A DNA stretch of 64,000 bases from Pseudidiomarina salinarum. Lineage in GTDB: Bacteria; Pseudomonadota; Gammaproteobacteria; Enterobacterales; Alteromonadaceae. The stretch covers positions 868,001 through 932,000 of the forward strand of contig NZ_JPER01000001.1 of assembly GCF_000753715.1 (NCBI RefSeq). Reading direction: 5' to 3'. A program made the translations under genes and the position numbers. This document shows, piece by piece, positions 11,469 to 19,815 of the stretch. Below the pieces are notes generated by a model that saw only the letters and a program-made list of their open reading frames with translations, was not told the DNA's origin and ran no database searches. Numbering within the stretch: the first letter of the stretch is position 1; every line of letters starts with the position of its first letter.

Positions 11469-11496
11469 TTGACTATCAGTAGATCTCACCTAGAGT
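11469..11496 (+). promoter_or_regulatory. Candidate promoter for cspD
   Basis: TTGACT (11469-11474), a 16-base spacer and TAGAGT (11491-11496) give a plausible sigma-70 promoter. Transcription would start near 11503 and leave a leader of about 100 bases before the cspD ATG, as is common for cold-shock-family genes. The -10 box is only moderate. Confidence 0.4.
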
Positions 11497-11600
11497 AAAA
11501 CATGGCGTCACCGATGCAGTTTTTCAAGCTGCGCACATTTTTACTGTGGTGTGATGTCATTCTAACAATAATTAAATCATAGAATAAAGGAAGTAGAAGT

Positions 11601-11813
11601 ATGGCTACCGGTAAAGTGAAGTGGTTCAATAACTCAAAAGGCTTCGGCTTTATTGAGGCGGAAGATCGTGAAGGCGATATCTTTGCGCATTATTCAACCA
11701 TCGCAATGGAAGGATATCGTACCCTCAAAGCAGGTCAGGATGTCGAATTCCAACTTGAAGAAGGTCCTAAGGGCCTGCACGCCACGAACATTACTCCAGT
11801 GCAGGCAAAGTAA
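11601..11813 (+). CDS. cspD: Cold-shock-like protein CspD
   Basis: CspD is a cold-shock-domain protein that binds single-stranded DNA and inhibits replication in stationary phase. The 70-residue protein has RNP1 (KGFGFI) and RNP2-like (DIFAHYSTI) motifs; canonical cold-shock proteins have VFVHFS there. The DIFAHYS version and the divergent clpS neighbour both match CspD rather than CspA. A clear hairpin terminator follows. AAGGAAGTAGAAGT is the ribosome binding site. Confidence 0.93.
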   Translation: MATGKVKWFNNSKGFGFIEAEDREGDIFAHYSTIAMEGYRTLKAGQDVEFQLEEGPKGLHATNITPVQAK

Positions 11814-11847
11814 CAGCCGCTGCAGAACTGGAGTCAACAGGACAACT

Positions 11848-11876
11848 AAAACGCCAGCTTCCGCTGGCGTTTTTTA
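11848..11876 (+). terminator. Rho-independent terminator between cspD and yejK
   Basis: An eight-base stem ACGCCAGC/GCTGGCGT (11851-11858 and 11863-11870) with loop TTCC is followed by six T on the plus strand and preceded by A residues. It can therefore stop cspD transcription and possibly convergent yejK transcription. Confidence 0.88.
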
Positions 11877-11884
11877 TTCTGTAT

Positions 11885-12925
11885 TCAGCTATCAATACCA
11901 AAATAGCGTCGTAATTGGTCCCGCAGATTCGGCGGCGTACCATGAATGGTGAGCTTATCGGTACTGGCATCATATTCCACCCGCGCGCCCAACAAAGTCT
12001 GGTCGAAGCCAACGCTGACGCCGCCTCCCTGCCCCTGGAATTTGATTAATTTGCGCATGGTGGTGCGATCCGCCGGAAATTCCTCAGCCAGGCCAATGTT
12101 CTGGGCTGAACTGAAGTCCGCAAAGCTACGTTCGCTGGGAACCGTTGCCTGCAATTGCTCGGACAAGTCCCGGATCCGGACAGGTTCACCCTGCTGCCAC
12201 TGGTTGTCACAGATCTCGTACACAGATTTGCGCACCAGACTAGCCTGTTCCGGCTGCAGTTCCTGCTCTTTCACATATTGTTGGACTGAATCGACCAGCT
12301 GTTGTGACTGTCGCTTCGGATTAACGCCTTCGGCACAGCCAAGAAAATCCAGAAAGAAATCTGAAACTTTGCGTCCCACCCGTCCTTTAATAAAGGAGAT
12401 GTACGAGTTGGAGTCAGGCTGCTCTGCCAGTTCCGTCAGATTAATCATAGCCGCCAGCTGCACCTTATTGATATCGAGCTGCGACGAACGGTCCACGGAC
12501 AAATCAGGGGCTATAGTCACGCCTTCTTTACTTGGCAAAAACGCTACCACAAGGTAATCCTGACCCAACTGCGTATAAGCGGCGAACAACAGGAAACCCG
12601 GCTCGAGGATGCCGTAATGCTGCAGTTGAGCGTGCAGTAATTTTGCGCCCTGCTGCGTGAGCCCGATGAAATCGAGTGCGCCGCTGCGCCAGTCACGCAG
12701 GTGGTTCGGAAACTCGCTTATCTGCTGCTCATCGACATCGTCTTCCGCGGTAATAAAGCGCGCGTAGCCTTTAGTCGGCTTGGCATTATAGACATCGGTC
12801 AGCTCTGTCAGCAGTAACCCGACTTCATCATTAATCGCTAGCGTGGCGGGCGCCACACGCAGGCCAATCTGGCCGTCACTGGTATAGAACTGGTGAATAA
12901 TACTGTGCTTAACATCAGCTTGCAT
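11885..12925 (-). CDS. yejK: Nucleoid-associated protein YejK (NdpA family)
   Basis: YejK is a soluble nucleoid-associated protein found in many gammaproteobacteria, whose role is not well defined. The 346-residue product shares with E. coli YejK the central YISFIKGRVGRKVSDFFLDFLGCAEGVN block (about 196-223), the LDINKVQLAAMINL stretch and the C-terminal GTPPNLRDQL segment near 330-340. It is divergent from yejL-yejM, the standard arrangement. Its 3' end faces the cspD terminator. Confidence 0.93.
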   Translation of the reverse strand: MQADVKHSIIHQFYTSDGQIGLRVAPATLAINDEVGLLLTELTDVYNAKPTKGYARFITAEDDVDEQQISEFPNHLRDWRSGALDFIGLTQQGAKLLHAQLQHYGILEPGFLLFAAYTQLGQDYLVVAFLPSKEGVTIAPDLSVDRSSQLDINKVQLAAMINLTELAEQPDSNSYISFIKGRVGRKVSDFFLDFLGCAEGVNPKRQSQQLVDSVQQYVKEQELQPEQASLVRKSVYEICDNQWQQGEPVRIRDLSEQLQATVPSERSFADFSSAQNIGLAEEFPADRTTMRKLIKFQGQGGGVSVGFDQTLLGARVEYDASTDKLTIHGTPPNLRDQLRRYFGIDS

Positions 12926-12996
12926 GGTGTCTCTGTGTCCTGTCCGGTTCCCTGTGATAAGATGACGCGCATTCTAACATGCAGAGAAAAAAAACC

Positions 12997-13224
12997 ATGC
13001 CGATTGTCTCAAAATACGACGTAAATACCCAACAGCGCTTGCTGGAAGAGGTTCTTGCTGTAGTGCAATCAGAAGACGTTCCCGCTGACCTGGCGCTAAT
13101 GACCCTGGGCAATGCTGTAACTCATGTTATTCAAACCCGGTACAAGCCCGAGGTAGCGCCGAAGATAGCTGAACAATTTGGTAAAGTACTGCTACAATCG
13201 TTAAAAAGCGAATCAGTCCAATAA
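12997..13224 (+). CDS. yejL: YejL family protein (DUF1414)
   Basis: YejL is a small conserved protein of unknown function. The 75-residue product from the ATG at 12997 matches E. coli YejL across PADLALMTLGNAVTHVI and AEQFGKVLLQSLKSE. I chose this ATG over the one at 12979 because the family starts with MPxxSKY/MPQISRY, and the six extra residues (MQRKKT) are not part of it. Neither start has a strong ribosome binding site. It lies 13 bases before yejM and is probably co-transcribed with it. Confidence 0.9.
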   Translation: MPIVSKYDVNTQQRLLEEVLAVVQSEDVPADLALMTLGNAVTHVIQTRYKPEVAPKIAEQFGKVLLQSLKSESVQ

Positions 13225-13237
13225 CAACGAGCAAGCT

Positions 13238-14839
13238 ATGAAACAACGCAAGCAACGCCGCGATAAGATTGCCCGCCTCATTAGTTGGGGACACTGGTTT
13301 ACGTTTTTCAATATTTTGCTCGTTCTGGCTATCGGCACCTTATATGTCGAAGCTGCCGAGCCTCCGGGCTCTGCGCTTGGCGTTATCTATTTGCTGATCA
13401 GCTGGTTAGGCCACTTTGCCTTCCTGCCGTTTGTCGTTTTTATTATCCTGATATTCCCGTTCTGTCTGATCGTTCCTTATTCGCGGGTGCTGCGCGGTAT
13501 CGCTACCCTGGTTGCCTCAATCGGACTGATCGCACTGGTTGCTGATGCCCTGTTCTTCCGGCAGTACGGTTACCATCTCAATACCTATTCACTATCGCAG
13601 CTGGCAATTGATGCCGAAACTGTATTTGCCGGCGCCAGCTTCCTTATATTAATCGGCATGTTGCTGATTTTTGTGGTGTTGCTGGTGTTTGAACTGGCGC
13701 TCGCCAATCTGGCGTGGAAACGCCTGGATAAATTGCAGGAGAAGCACTGGGGCCCAGCCTTCAGCTCGGTATTTGTGCTCTGCTTTCTGGCCAGCCACAG
13801 CGTACATGTATGGGCCGACGCCGTAGTCTATACGCCGATTACCAAACAGGATGATTTGTTCCCGGTATCCTATCCGACTACCGCCAAAACGCTGATGAGC
13901 AAGCATGGGCTATTGGTTGATCAGCGTACTGAAGCCGCCGGCCGCCTGCTGCGCGAAACCACCCACGTCAATCTGAATTATCCTGCGGCGCCCCTGCTGT
14001 GCGCCAGGGTGCCACAAGCGCCGACTACGCTCATCGTCGCCTTTTCATCGCTCGATGCCGCGGAACAAGACCAGTTAAATGCATTATTCCCTGAGTTAGA
14101 ACGGTTCCAGACGCCCATGCTTGGCCAGCTTGATACCCAGAGCGGATTATTTGAACTCATCTACGGGCTGCCCGACTTATACATGACTGCCATCGCCGAG
14201 CAGGATCAGGAGCCTGCCTATTTTGCGCCGTTGCGGGACTATCGGATTGAACTGGTTGCCGAGGTTGCCAGTACTGTGCCCAACTTACCTGAAGCTATAG
14301 CTGATTTTCAGCGCTTTGACATCAGTTCGCCGTCCGCTTATATCGGCCTGAGCCTGCGTGAAACCCTTGATGTGACAGCCATGGCACAAATCCGCCGCGC
14401 CCTGAAGGACGGCTACCAGGTAGTGATCACCGCTCTTACGCCAGCCGCGTCCGCGCATCCGGCGTACTCTGTTCAAGCGATGCAGGTACCCTTGTGGACC
14501 AGTTCCAATCTCACTATTCAGGAACAACCACTGACGTTACTAACGGATATCATGCCAACCGTTCTCAGCCAGTATATTTCGTGCGCTGACGGTACATCGA
14601 ACTATTCAGTAGGGATTGATCTGACGGACGAACAGCGCCAGTTGCCGTTGATGACCAGCTATGGGCGCGACTTGGTTATCTATGAAGAATCGCGCACCAC
14701 AGTCATAGATTCCAATGCGATGATCAGTGTTTTTTCCAACGAAGATCATGCAGCGTTAACCGGTGCAGTGCCGGCAACCCCGGTGCTGGTAGATGGATTA
14801 CGTAAACTCAAACGCTTTAGCCAGCCTAATGGCGAATAA
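13238..14839 (+). CDS. yejM: Inner membrane sulfatase-fold protein YejM (PbgA/LapC-like)
   Basis: YejM/PbgA/LapC senses lipopolysaccharide at the inner membrane and controls LpxC turnover through LapB in enterics. The 533-residue product has five N-terminal membrane segments (about 15-190, DUF3413-type) and a periplasmic domain from about 225. It is about 50 residues shorter than the 586-residue E. coli protein, and its sulfatase-like domain is weakly conserved, so the periplasmic part may be reduced. Position after yejK and yejL gives the strongest support. Whether it regulates LpxC in this organism is unknown. Confidence 0.85.
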   Translation: MKQRKQRRDKIARLISWGHWFTFFNILLVLAIGTLYVEAAEPPGSALGVIYLLISWLGHFAFLPFVVFIILIFPFCLIVPYSRVLRGIATLVASIGLIALVADALFFRQYGYHLNTYSLSQLAIDAETVFAGASFLILIGMLLIFVVLLVFELALANLAWKRLDKLQEKHWGPAFSSVFVLCFLASHSVHVWADAVVYTPITKQDDLFPVSYPTTAKTLMSKHGLLVDQRTEAAGRLLRETTHVNLNYPAAPLLCARVPQAPTTLIVAFSSLDAAEQDQLNALFPELERFQTPMLGQLDTQSGLFELIYGLPDLYMTAIAEQDQEPAYFAPLRDYRIELVAEVASTVPNLPEAIADFQRFDISSPSAYIGLSLRETLDVTAMAQIRRALKDGYQVVITALTPAASAHPAYSVQAMQVPLWTSSNLTIQEQPLTLLTDIMPTVLSQYISCADGTSNYSVGIDLTDEQRQLPLMTSYGRDLVIYEESRTTVIDSNAMISVFSNEDHAALTGAVPATPVLVDGLRKLKRFSQPNGE

Positions 14840-14883
14840 AGCATCAGTCGCACAGGTTTTTGCAACTGAAAAGGGCTTTCGCC

Positions 14884-14911
14884 TTGCGAAATCAGGATAT
14901 TTCAGTAATAT
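14884..14911 (+). promoter_or_regulatory. Promoter of tRNA-Pro
   Basis: TTGCGA (14884-14889), 16 bases, TAATAT (14906-14911), then a GC-rich discriminator (GCGGGCTCG) before the tRNA. A GC-rich discriminator is typical of stable-RNA promoters under stringent control. Confidence 0.6.
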
Positions 14912-14923
14912 AGCGGGCTCGGT

Positions 14924-15000
14924 CGGCGTGTAGCGCAGCTTGGTAGCGCACTGTCATGGGGTGTCAGGGGTCGGAGGTTCAAATCCTCTCACGCCGACCA
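14924..15000 (+). tRNA. proL: tRNA-Pro(GGG)
   Basis: The 77-base gene folds as a cloverleaf: acceptor CGGCGTG/CACGCCG, D-stem GCGC/GCGC, anticodon loop ATGGGGT with anticodon GGG at 14958-14960, T-arm with GGTTCAAATCC and an encoded CCA end. It is very close to E. coli proL, including the U-U mismatch in the anticodon stem that the E. coli gene also has. I see no clear terminator after it; bphP converges on it from 15044. Confidence 0.97.
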
Positions 15001-15043
15001 ACAAATTCTTGTTAAAAAGCGGCTTCAGGTAGTCGGTTCAACC

Positions 15044-17116
15044 TTAACCAGCACTGACTACCCGATTCCGGCCGCTATTCTTCGCTTTATAAAGAGCCTC
15101 GTCCGCCCGTTTTATTAAACTGCTGCGGGTATCGCCTTCCTGCATTTCCGCAACGCCAAAACTGGCGGTAATGGTACCGGCTTTTTCAAATTCAACCGAA
15201 AGCAGCTTTTTACGCAAACGCTCAGCAAGCTTCTCAGCATCTTCCAGATCAGATTCAATCGCCAGGATCAAAAACTCCTCCCCGCCCCACCGGCCAAAAA
15301 TATCGCCATCGCGCATCTCATCCTCTATGCTGAGGGCAAGATTCTGCAGCACCGTATCACCAATATCGTGACCATAGGTGTCATTTACCCCTTTGAAATT
15401 GTCAATGTCGAAGATAATCACGCTTAGGCACCGGTCATAACGCTTAGCTACTGCTATTTGCTCATCGACGCTCTGCTCAAGATGGTAACGATTCCAGATT
15501 TGTGTCAGCGCATCGGTATGCACCAGATGCTTCAGTCGCTTATTAGCTTTTTTTAATTTTTCATTAAGTTGTTCGATTTGGTAGGCGGAGGCACCAATGG
15601 CAAGATCTTCCGCCAGAAATCGGGCCGCCTGCTTCTCTTCTCGCTGCCATTCCCTGGATTTACCACGGACGATTTCCTGCCAGCTGGCAAAGGATTTGCG
15701 GGGCGACAGAACATCCACCCCCTTATAATGTTCTATCGTTGTCTTTTCCGGGTGACCAGCCCAGTTCCTGACTTCCAGTACTTCTTTACGTAAAAATAGC
15801 AGCCAACCGGTTTTAGATCGATCATATGGCAAAGCAACCGCCAACAAGCCACAAAAATCCGTCTCTGCAAATACCGCCTCGAGTTTGGTCGCAGCTAATT
15901 CAGATGTACTGAACAGCCCGGTTGCGGAGTGTTTATCGACCAGCCAGTTCGCAGCATCCACCAATACCGATTTATCACAGTCCTCGCCGACCACTGTGGT
16001 CTGCCGCCCATGTACCAGGGCTACGGACTCGACATTAAATAGTTTTAGCCAGCGGTCACCCTCAGCGCTAAGTAACTCATCGGGCGCCATAATTTCTTTC
16101 TGCGGATCCAGTAATGCCTTACGGCTTTCTTCTGTCGCCGCATAAAAACGTTCAGCAGCGTATTGGCGCTGTAACAGCATGCGTTCTTTGGCAACAGCGA
16201 CCAGTGCCTTAATGGCGTGGCGCTGATAGGGATGAACCTGACTCGGCTCTAATCCGTGACAAGACAGCAATCCCCACAGCTTAGTATCTTCAAACATAGC
16301 CACCGAGAGAGCCCTTTTAACGCCCATATTGGCAAGGTACTTCAGATGTATTGGCGATACGCCACGGAGTACACCGGCTGTCAGATTCAGTTTAGCGCTG
16401 TGCTCAATGTCCGGATTTAACAGAATTTTCGCTGGTGATGCGGTTGCGTCAACAATATCCCGCAACACATTTTTTTGATAAAGCGCTCGCACCTGAGACG
16501 GGATATCGCTGGCCGGAAAGCTGTGACCAAGATAGCTGTGAATATCTTCAGCGGTGCGATGCTCAGCAATTACCTCGCCGTTCCAGTTATTATCAAACCG
16601 ATAAACCAGAATCCGCTCATAACCGGACAATACAGCCACAGACTTAGTCAGTTGTTCTAAGGTCTCCTGAACCGTTGTGGTCTCCCGCAGCCGGTCGAGC
16701 TGATCCGTTATCTCAGCGATATAGTCGTCAGGAGGTCTGCGCACTACCGGTTCGACTTCCAGGATCACTATTGAATCCGAAAGATAACAGGTGCAAAAAC
16801 AATTTTTCGGTTCTGCCTCAGCTAAATGACAGTCAAAGCTCCAGTTAGGCACACCATGTTTTAGCCGCTTCAGAGCATTATTAACGCCCTCAAATAAAGA
16901 CGATGGCAACAGATCTGCGGGTGTACTGTTAAAAATGTCTGCAGGTTCAGCATTCAGTAACTTCTGAACACCATCACTTACCGCCACCACGGCCGAAAAA
17001 TCAGCCGAAAACGCCAGCAGGTAACCGTGGGGCTGAATCGTCCCGGGTATATGCACCGGCTCGTTGGCACAGTTATTCAAGGCTTCCGCAAGTTTGGCTG
17101 CAGTTACATCATTCAT
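15044..17116 (-). CDS. Bacteriophytochrome with C-terminal diguanylate cyclase (PadC-like)
   Basis: This is a red/far-red light sensor predicted to make cyclic di-GMP. Domain order in the 690 residues is PAS (about 1-125), GAF (about 140-310), PHY (about 320-500), a coiled-coil linker (about 510-532) and GGDEF (about 533-690). Cys16 in the CANEPVHIPG context is the usual biliverdin attachment site of bacteriophytochromes. PASDIP (201-206), His257 (IHLKYL) and His287 (SCHG, where CHH is usual) line the chromophore pocket. The PHY tongue has PRKSF (472-476). The cyclase site is intact as GGEEF (611-615), with an RDGD inhibitory I-site at 602-605. It overlaps the bphO stop by one base (TGATG), so sensor and chromophore supply are coupled. 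The architecture is that of PadC from Idiomarina. Confidence 0.95.
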   Translation of the reverse strand: MNDVTAAKLAEALNNCANEPVHIPGTIQPHGYLLAFSADFSAVVAVSDGVQKLLNAEPADIFNSTPADLLPSSLFEGVNNALKRLKHGVPNWSFDCHLAEAEPKNCFCTCYLSDSIVILEVEPVVRRPPDDYIAEITDQLDRLRETTTVQETLEQLTKSVAVLSGYERILVYRFDNNWNGEVIAEHRTAEDIHSYLGHSFPASDIPSQVRALYQKNVLRDIVDATASPAKILLNPDIEHSAKLNLTAGVLRGVSPIHLKYLANMGVKRALSVAMFEDTKLWGLLSCHGLEPSQVHPYQRHAIKALVAVAKERMLLQRQYAAERFYAATEESRKALLDPQKEIMAPDELLSAEGDRWLKLFNVESVALVHGRQTTVVGEDCDKSVLVDAANWLVDKHSATGLFSTSELAATKLEAVFAETDFCGLLAVALPYDRSKTGWLLFLRKEVLEVRNWAGHPEKTTIEHYKGVDVLSPRKSFASWQEIVRGKSREWQREEKQAARFLAEDLAIGASAYQIEQLNEKLKKANKRLKHLVHTDALTQIWNRYHLEQSVDEQIAVAKRYDRCLSVIIFDIDNFKGVNDTYGHDIGDTVLQNLALSIEDEMRDGDIFGRWGGEEFLILAIESDLEDAEKLAERLRKKLLSVEFEKAGTITASFGVAEMQEGDTRSSLIKRADEALYKAKNSGRNRVVSAG

Positions 17117-17712
17117 CAGTGAACCTCATAAAATGGCGTGGTCGTAAGCATTTCGGACAAATAACGAAACGCAGACTGCGCACCGCCAACTATCTCTTTA
17201 CGTTGGGCCGGAGTATGTTCAAGTTGGCTTAGCCAATCCGTGAACTCAATCCAGCTTCCCCGCTGATGTAGATTAAAATAGCTTATTCCGTGCTCGCTGG
17301 TTAAGCTTAATTCTGGCCCAAGGGTTTTCTCTATCCGTCGTCCCAGGATTCGCCCGCCCTGGGTCGATCCCTCGATTACATAGGCCGCGCCAATTAGGCC
17401 CCACCTAGTAGGTGATGGCGGTTTTTCTGCTGGTTCGCTGACTTCGGAAGGGGCATTGCCAACGGCTTCAATATCAGCCATCAGCAATGGTAGACGCGGA
17501 ATATATTGGTAGCCATGAGGTCGATCAAAGGCTTGGATGAGCTGCGTCTCATAGCGGGTAATGAAGGCGGCTAAAACCTGCAGCGCAGCAAGATACTGAT
17601 TTGCCGTCAAGTCCGGCTGCAATAATCTTGACATAACGGAACCGGACTCAACTTCGCGGTGTAAATCCGCTGTATGGGTTCTGAGCTGTTGCAGGATTGC
17701 TGCGTCGTCCAT
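17116..17712 (-). CDS. bphO: Biliverdin-producing heme oxygenase BphO
   Basis: It cleaves heme to biliverdin, carbon monoxide and iron, supplying the chromophore of the phytochrome encoded immediately downstream. The 198-residue protein has the proximal heme ligand His18 in TADLHREVE and the distal-helix motif YVIEGSTQGGRILGRRI near 111-127. Length fits bacterial BphO. A strong GAGGAGG ribosome binding site precedes the ATG. The stop shares one base with the bphP start. It is divergent from the beta-CASP gene across about 100 bases. Confidence 0.94.
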   Translation of the reverse strand: MDDAAILQQLRTHTADLHREVESGSVMSRLLQPDLTANQYLAALQVLAAFITRYETQLIQAFDRPHGYQYIPRLPLLMADIEAVGNAPSEVSEPAEKPPSPTRWGLIGAAYVIEGSTQGGRILGRRIEKTLGPELSLTSEHGISYFNLHQRGSWIEFTDWLSQLEHTPAQRKEIVGGAQSAFRYLSEMLTTTPFYEVH

Positions 17713-17816
17713 TTATAGCCTCCTCACCCAACTGAATGATAAAGGTGCCTTTTTCTTTTCAGATCAAAGATTTCCAATTATGCTCACTACTTTACGTTTG
17801 CGCAGGGAACAACGCA

Positions 17817-19154
17817 ATGGAAATTCTACATCATGGTGGACGATTTGGCGTGACAGGATCTTGTCATGAGTTACGGGTAGCCCCTGATATGGCGGTCCTT
17901 ATCGACTGCGGTCTACTACAAGGGGCGGACGTCCCCGCTGCCGATGAGCAGCAAATCGGTTTTAGCGCCGAACAAATTAAAGCGCTGTTGCTCACCCACT
18001 GCCATATTGATCATGTTGGCCGTCTCCCTTGGCTGCTGGCCGCCGGATTCCGTGGCCCAATCTATTGTACTGAAGCGACCGCAACCTTGCTGCCACTGGT
18101 GATTGAAGATGCTATCAAAGTCGGTATAACCCGCAGCGACGATATTATCGACGGCGTACTGGCAGTACTTCGGCGGCTATTACGACCGGTCGCGTACGAT
18201 TCATGGCAGCCGGTATTCGACGGCCTGTCGGTGCGTTTTCGCCAGGCGGGTCATATCATGGGATCAGCTTATATTGAATGCCAGCTGGCCGACCAGCGGA
18301 TTGTTTTCTCTGGTGATATCGGTTGTAAGGATACGCCATTATTACCCGATCCGACGCCGCTTGAATATGCCGACCTACTGTTGTTGGAAAGCACTTATGG
18401 TGACCGGCTGCATGAAGACAGAAGCCAGCGGCAGGCGCGGCTGCAAGCAATTATCGAGCGCTGTGTCCGGGATCGTGGTGCCATTCTGATCCCAGCTTTT
18501 AGCATCGGACGAACTCAGGAACTGCTTTATGAACTCGAAGACATCATTCATGATCTCAAGCAGCAAAATATGGCAGAAGACTTTCCACTGGTGGTGCTGG
18601 ATTCACCGCTGGCGGCCCGTTTTACAGAAAAATACCGCGATCTGAAAGCGCTCTGGGATGCCGAGGCAAAACAAAGACTTGTTGCCGGCAGGCACCCGCT
18701 GGCCTTTGATGAATTGCATGTTATCGAAAGTCATAGTCAGCATGAACAGCTGGTTAACCGGCTGCAGACAAGCGCTGAGCCGGTTATTATCGTGGCTGCC
18801 GGAGGCATGTGTGCTGGAGGGCGAATCACCAACTATCTCAAAGCATTGTTGCCTGATCCCCGCACTGATGTTTTGTTTGTCGGCTATCAGGCACAAGGGA
18901 CTCCCGGCCGCACGATTCAGCAATATGGTCCTGATGGCGGTTATGTTGATATCGACCACCAGCGAATCCACATCAAAGCACAGATTCATACCCTGGGCGG
19001 CTATTCAGCCCATGCTGATCAGGCCGGACTGCTGGATTTTATCGGCAGCGCCGCGAAACCGGTCGGCGCCGTGCGCCTCACGCACGGTGAACCCACGGCG
19101 CAACGGGAACTGAGCCGGAAAATCCGGGAACGTTTTAAGATTCCGGTTGAATAG
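17817..19154 (+). CDS. MBL-fold beta-CASP RNA-metabolising metallohydrolase
   Basis: It belongs to the metallo-beta-lactamase/beta-CASP family of nucleases (the CPSF73/YsiI-like exonuclease group). The 445-residue product has MBL motif 2 HCHIDH (61-66), a GHIMGSAYIE motif, the SGDIG motif, a beta-CASP region with PAFSIGRTQELLYEL and a late GYSAHADQAGLLDF stretch, the usual motif C His. The ATG at 17817 is chosen because ILHHGGRFGVTGSCH is the family N-terminus; AGGGA is 11 bases upstream. An in-frame upstream extension to 17736 looks non-coding. RNA substrate is unknown. Its last 20 bases overlap the end of the convergent DUF1772-like gene. Confidence 0.88.
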   Translation: MEILHHGGRFGVTGSCHELRVAPDMAVLIDCGLLQGADVPAADEQQIGFSAEQIKALLLTHCHIDHVGRLPWLLAAGFRGPIYCTEATATLLPLVIEDAIKVGITRSDDIIDGVLAVLRRLLRPVAYDSWQPVFDGLSVRFRQAGHIMGSAYIECQLADQRIVFSGDIGCKDTPLLPDPTPLEYADLLLLESTYGDRLHEDRSQRQARLQAIIERCVRDRGAILIPAFSIGRTQELLYELEDIIHDLKQQNMAEDFPLVVLDSPLAARFTEKYRDLKALWDAEAKQRLVAGRHPLAFDELHVIESHSQHEQLVNRLQTSAEPVIIVAAGGMCAGGRITNYLKALLPDPRTDVLFVGYQAQGTPGRTIQQYGPDGGYVDIDHQRIHIKAQIHTLGGYSAHADQAGLLDFIGSAAKPVGAVRLTHGEPTAQRELSRKIRERFKIPVE

Positions 19155-19647
19155 AATTTGAAATAGGGGCCGAGTTCAAAATGGGGTCTACAACATCAGC
19201 CTTTGGCAATGCCGACACCACCTGCCAGGTAAAGATAATTGCTGCCACCACGCTCAGTATGGTCCGCAGGGTATGGCGATAGCCCCATTGCTCAAGTAAC
19301 TCACGGGTGCGATCAGAGCTCTTATCGCGGTCCGGATCCGTCAGCCGGTAATTAACCGGCAAAATGAGTAACAGAGATACCGGTATAACCAGCAACATAA
19401 TGATCGTGCCCGTTGCCCACATAGTGCCGCCAATCAATAGCCAGACGGTTACCCCGCCTGCGCTGGCAAACGCCGCCAGCACCGCCTGAAGTATTGTTGC
19501 GCGCCGATAGCTTGGGGCCCACTCCTGCGCTGCGGGCTTGGTTTTAAGATTCATTCGCGCCGGATGCTCTACTAAGTTGATATAAATTGCTACGCCGGCA
19601 TACAGCGTGGCCGCGAATACCGTAATAAACTGAATATAAGCAAGCAT
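19135..19647 (-). CDS. DUF1772-like four-helix membrane protein
   Basis: The 170-residue product has four hydrophobic segments (about 5-23, 52-75, 79-98 and 130-150). The pattern AGVAIYINLVEHPARM, followed by WAPSYRRATILQ, resembles DUF1772/anthrone-oxygenase-like membrane proteins. Function is unknown. It converges on the beta-CASP gene and overlaps it by 20 bases tail to tail, so the two cannot share a terminator in that gap. Confidence 0.7.
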   Translation of the reverse strand: MLAYIQFITVFAATLYAGVAIYINLVEHPARMNLKTKPAAQEWAPSYRRATILQAVLAAFASAGGVTVWLLIGGTMWATGTIIMLLVIPVSLLLILPVNYRLTDPDRDKSSDRTRELLEQWGYRHTLRTILSVVAAIIFTWQVVSALPKADVVDPILNSAPISNSIQPES

Positions 19648-19815
19648 ATGCGCTCCTCTGATTATGCGTTTATTTGTACTTTTTTTGTCCTGTCCTTAAA
19701 CATAGTCAGGATCTTGTATTTTTTCCTCCCAAAAATCAGACCATTACCCGGGAAGGCGGATTTGCTATACTAACCCCATCGAAATTTTAAATGCCAGCAC
19801 CGGCAGGACACGCCC

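Noticed and set aside
11946-12557. 203-codon open frame on the plus strand inside yejK
   Set aside because: It lies wholly antisense to a well-supported gene, has no ribosome binding site and looks like a shadow frame.
14924-19154. Genomic island inserted at tRNA-Pro carrying the phytochrome module
   Set aside because: No integrase, no repeat of the tRNA 3' end downstream and no obvious base-composition change were seen.
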